Assembly: GCA_014529385.2 (NCBI GenBank)
Contig: CM043967.1
Coordinates: forward strand, 9,071,001-9,125,000
DNA from: Adiantum capillus-veneris
Taxonomy: Eukaryota; Streptophyta; Polypodiopsida; Polypodiales; Pteridaceae
DNA: 54,000 nt
Direction of reading: 5' to 3'
Within the stretch, counting starts at the first letter, position 1; the number at the start of each line of letters is the position of its first letter. This document shows positions 51,847 to 54,000 of this stretch, one piece after another. Below the pieces are notes generated by a model, which was not told the DNA's origin, made no database searches, and saw only the letters and a program-made list of their open reading frames with translations. Both the position numbers and the translations under genes were made by a program.

Positions 51847-53193
51847 TGCTCCAAATTCAAAGGTATGTTCAATGGTCAAACTCTAGATAAAATTGGATGC
51901 TTATGTGAAGACAATAAAGTCTTCACATATCCCTAGATAGGAGGGGGCAAGCCTTTCTTGTAGGGGAAGAGAGAGAAACACACACACACTCTAGCAAGCT
52001 CCCTTACACAAAGGGAATAGGAGACACATGTCAACTCCCTAGCTCAGTTGCCCCCAAGGTGCATTCAAATCCTATTGGATGGCCATAGAGGTGGACCAAT
52101 GAGAATTAGGCTAGAATAAACCTAATTTAATTCATTTAAAAACGCTTGATAAAAGAACCAATAGAAGTTAAGCTCTCTAGAAGACTATTGGACAGTCTCC
52201 CAAGGGGTCCAATGAGCATTCAGCAGCCCAATGGCTTGCCTGATTCCTATTGGCCAGAAGACTAAGGGGTCCAATGAGAGTTTAATTGCATTATTTTATT
52301 ACCTAAAGCTCTCACAAAAAGGGAAAAGGGGGACAAATGTCACAAGGCTATCACTTATGATTCTTAATTATCATTGGCTAAGCTTTGCAGGGTCCAATGG
52401 GATGCCAAGCATGAGTAAAAATCATGAGGGGTCAACCAAGAGAGAGAGGGGGTTGATTTTGGCAAGGCATTATCACACACACACTCACAAAAGCTCATGT
52501 GTGAAGTAAAGAAGACTCTCTCTCCTTCTCTAGCTTTAATGAAAAGCTCATCATCTACTCCAAGCTTGTGAGAAGGGAGGCCTACACCAACAACTTTTGG
52601 CATTGTGATGCAAATCCAACCAAGAGCCAAGCTCCAATGCATGTTCATCTCCTCTACCATGCTAATTACTAGGCTATGCTAAGCTAGTATGAGTGATTAT
52701 GTGAGGAGATACACTTCTTTCTCGTAAGAATGCTCCTTCTTCCTCTCAATCTACTCTCATACCCCGCTAGCTCTCACCATCTTCGAAGGTGTGTGAGGTC
52801 TTGGGTCTGAGACCGTGAGGGAATTGATGTTGTGTTTTATAAGTGTGATCTTTGTGCTTGAAGCTTCCATCTTCATTGCACCAACAAGTTATTGAAGGAA
52901 CACAAAGTATTGTATTGTAAAATGTCTCCCTTGATGGGGGAAACCTATAATACAAAGCCTTTTGGAGGGGGGATCGGCTCCATGTAAATCCGGTCCTCAA
53001 CTGTTGTCAAAAGCTTAATTTCTCTCTCTTTTTGAAGTATTGTTCATGCCTATCTAACTAGGTGTTATGCTTTTGTTGTTCTCTCCATCCAAGCACTCTT
53101 GCTATGCTCATTAGGAATCTATTCTAATTAAATGCTCACTATGTCTATGTTATTTTCCGCGACACACAAGTTACTAGACCATTAAATCTTACA
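51847..53193 (+). mobile_element. Copy D 3' LTR, 5'-truncated (1,347 bp)
   Basis: Corresponds to about 46557-47908 of the 5' LTR, about 95% identical over the 350 bp compared by eye. The first 240 bp or so of LTR are lost in the deletion. It ends ATCTTACA before the target repeat AAATG. Confidence 0.9.
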
Positions 53194-53198
53194 AAATG

Positions 53199-53950
53199 AG
53201 TGAAGATAAAATCAAATGTGTTTGCCAAAGCACGGACAAATGTATTTGAATTGAGTTTATTCTTGATCTATGTCAACTTTTATTGTCAACTCATTCACAT
53301 GTTCACAACGAAATCTCTTACATTGTATGAATTGACCTAGAAAGGAAAGAAGGTCATCTGGACGGAGGAATGTGAAGCAAGTTTCTAGTACTTGAAGGAG
53401 ACAATCAGTAGCAAGAAGCCAATCCTTCGTCAACCAGACTGGGATGTCATTTCTCATGTGCATGTGGATGTGTCTAGAATGGAGATGGGAGCTATATTGG
53501 CCTAGCCTAATGGGAAGACGGAAAAAGGGGGATTTGGTTTTATTTTGCCAGCCAAAGCTAGGCCCAAAGAAACCTAATCCAAAGGTTGCATAGTCATGTC
53601 CATATGAAGTTGATTGAGTTCCCCCAATGGCACAATAAGGCTTAAGGATTTATCAGGTTTACTATTGCCAAGGGTCTATAATGGAGCTAAAATCAAGACA
53701 AATCAGATGAACCCCTAGCACCGACAACTCATGATCTGGGTAATTCAAAATCAAATGAGAAACCTTTAAACTTGTTCAATATCAGACCAAAAGTAATAGA
53801 AGTAGAGGAACTTTAGAAATCGATAGAGCTATTGGGGATGATTCCAATTGAGGCTTAGATCAAGGAGGAATCAAAGGAGTCTAAATTGCATAATGGTAAC
53901 TAGCAGGTCATTAATCATCAAATGCTTTTAGGAATCTTGCTAGTAATAAT
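53199..53950 (+). pseudogene. Gypsy-2 RT end and RNase H (continuation)
   Basis: Immediately after the second AAATG the RT connection continues (VFAKARTNVFELSLF, LIHMFTTKSLTLYEL), then RNase H: VIWTEECEASF, YLKETISSKKPILRQPDWDV, HVHVDVSRMEMGAILA (first Asp) and GFGFILPAKA. Stops occur about every 20-60 codons. Downstream (53600-54000) the coding signal fades; nothing further is recognised to the window end. Confidence 0.83.
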
Positions 53951-54000
53951 TACAAAGACCAATCAATCAATACATGCATGCCACATCAAAAATGGTGGGC

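Larger units (their letters stand above)
46318..53193 (+). mobile_element. Gypsy-1 copy D, inserted in Gypsy-2 RT
   Basis: 5' LTR 46318-47908, internal region 47909-51846, 3' LTR 51847-53193. Target duplication AAATG at 46313-46317 and 53194-53198 is perfect. The RT reading of Gypsy-2 continues across the insertion. The 3' part is internally deleted from just after RNase H into the 3' LTR, removing integrase, the chromodomain, the polypurine tract and the first 240 bp or so of the LTR. Confidence 0.92.

Overview
The window is a deeply nested cluster of LTR retrotransposons from a large-genome land plant. It contains Ty1/Copia chromodomain-free elements, Ty3/Gypsy chromovirus-like elements and one giant Ogre/Tat-like Gypsy element. 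Most copies are broken by stops and frameshifts. Plant initiator-Met tRNA-type primer sites (TGGTATCAGAGC) sit next to two LTRs, and long CT/GT microsatellites are common. I see no host gene, rRNA or tRNA gene. A fern, lycophyte or gymnosperm is plausible from the repeat density and element size, but the sequence does not settle it.

Layout. 1-452: fragment of Gypsy family 1 (copy A). 474-1236: pyrimidine-rich microsatellite block. 1237-3403: internally deleted Copia-1 with its 3' LTR. 3404-4478: part of the 3' LTR of Gypsy-1 copy B (minus strand). 4479-24517: a 20-kb minus-strand giant element inserted in that LTR. 24518-25014: the rest of the same LTR, followed by the copy B internal region (25015-29183), whose gag is split by a structurally complete Copia-2 (29184-34645). 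34646-34726: last piece of copy B gag, cut by an LTR fragment related to the giant element (34727-35820). About 35820-40085: Gypsy-1 copy C. 40086-42090: degenerate DNA. 42092-46317 and 53199-54000: Gypsy-2, split by Gypsy-1 copy D (46318-53193) with a perfect 5-bp target duplication AAATG.

The giant element (897/898-bp LTRs, about 95% alike by eye over the half compared) is the most interesting object. Read on the minus strand its order is: 5' LTR, primer site, leader with palindrome-bearing repeats, gag (capsid and two zinc knuckles), retropepsin, long linker, reverse transcriptase (YMDD), RNase H, a tandemly duplicated connector plus integrase zinc-finger module, integrase core and C-terminus, a second retropepsin-like ORF, about 2.4 kb without recognisable genes, a second set of palindrome-bearing repeats with a 284-286 bp period, and an accessory ORF of roughly 1,100 codons with a long coiled coil, then polypurine tract and 3' LTR. 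Each palindrome cluster lies just upstream of a major ORF (gag and the accessory ORF). The palindrome core is CATCCTACGCGTAGGATG, and two copies carry matched changes on both arms.

Relative ages can be read from the nesting: Gypsy-2 is older than Gypsy-1 copy D; Gypsy-1 copy B is older than the giant element, Copia-2 and the 34.7-kb LTR fragment. The LTR pairs of the giant element, Copia-2 and copy D all look about 95% identical by eye, so these insertions may be of similar age.
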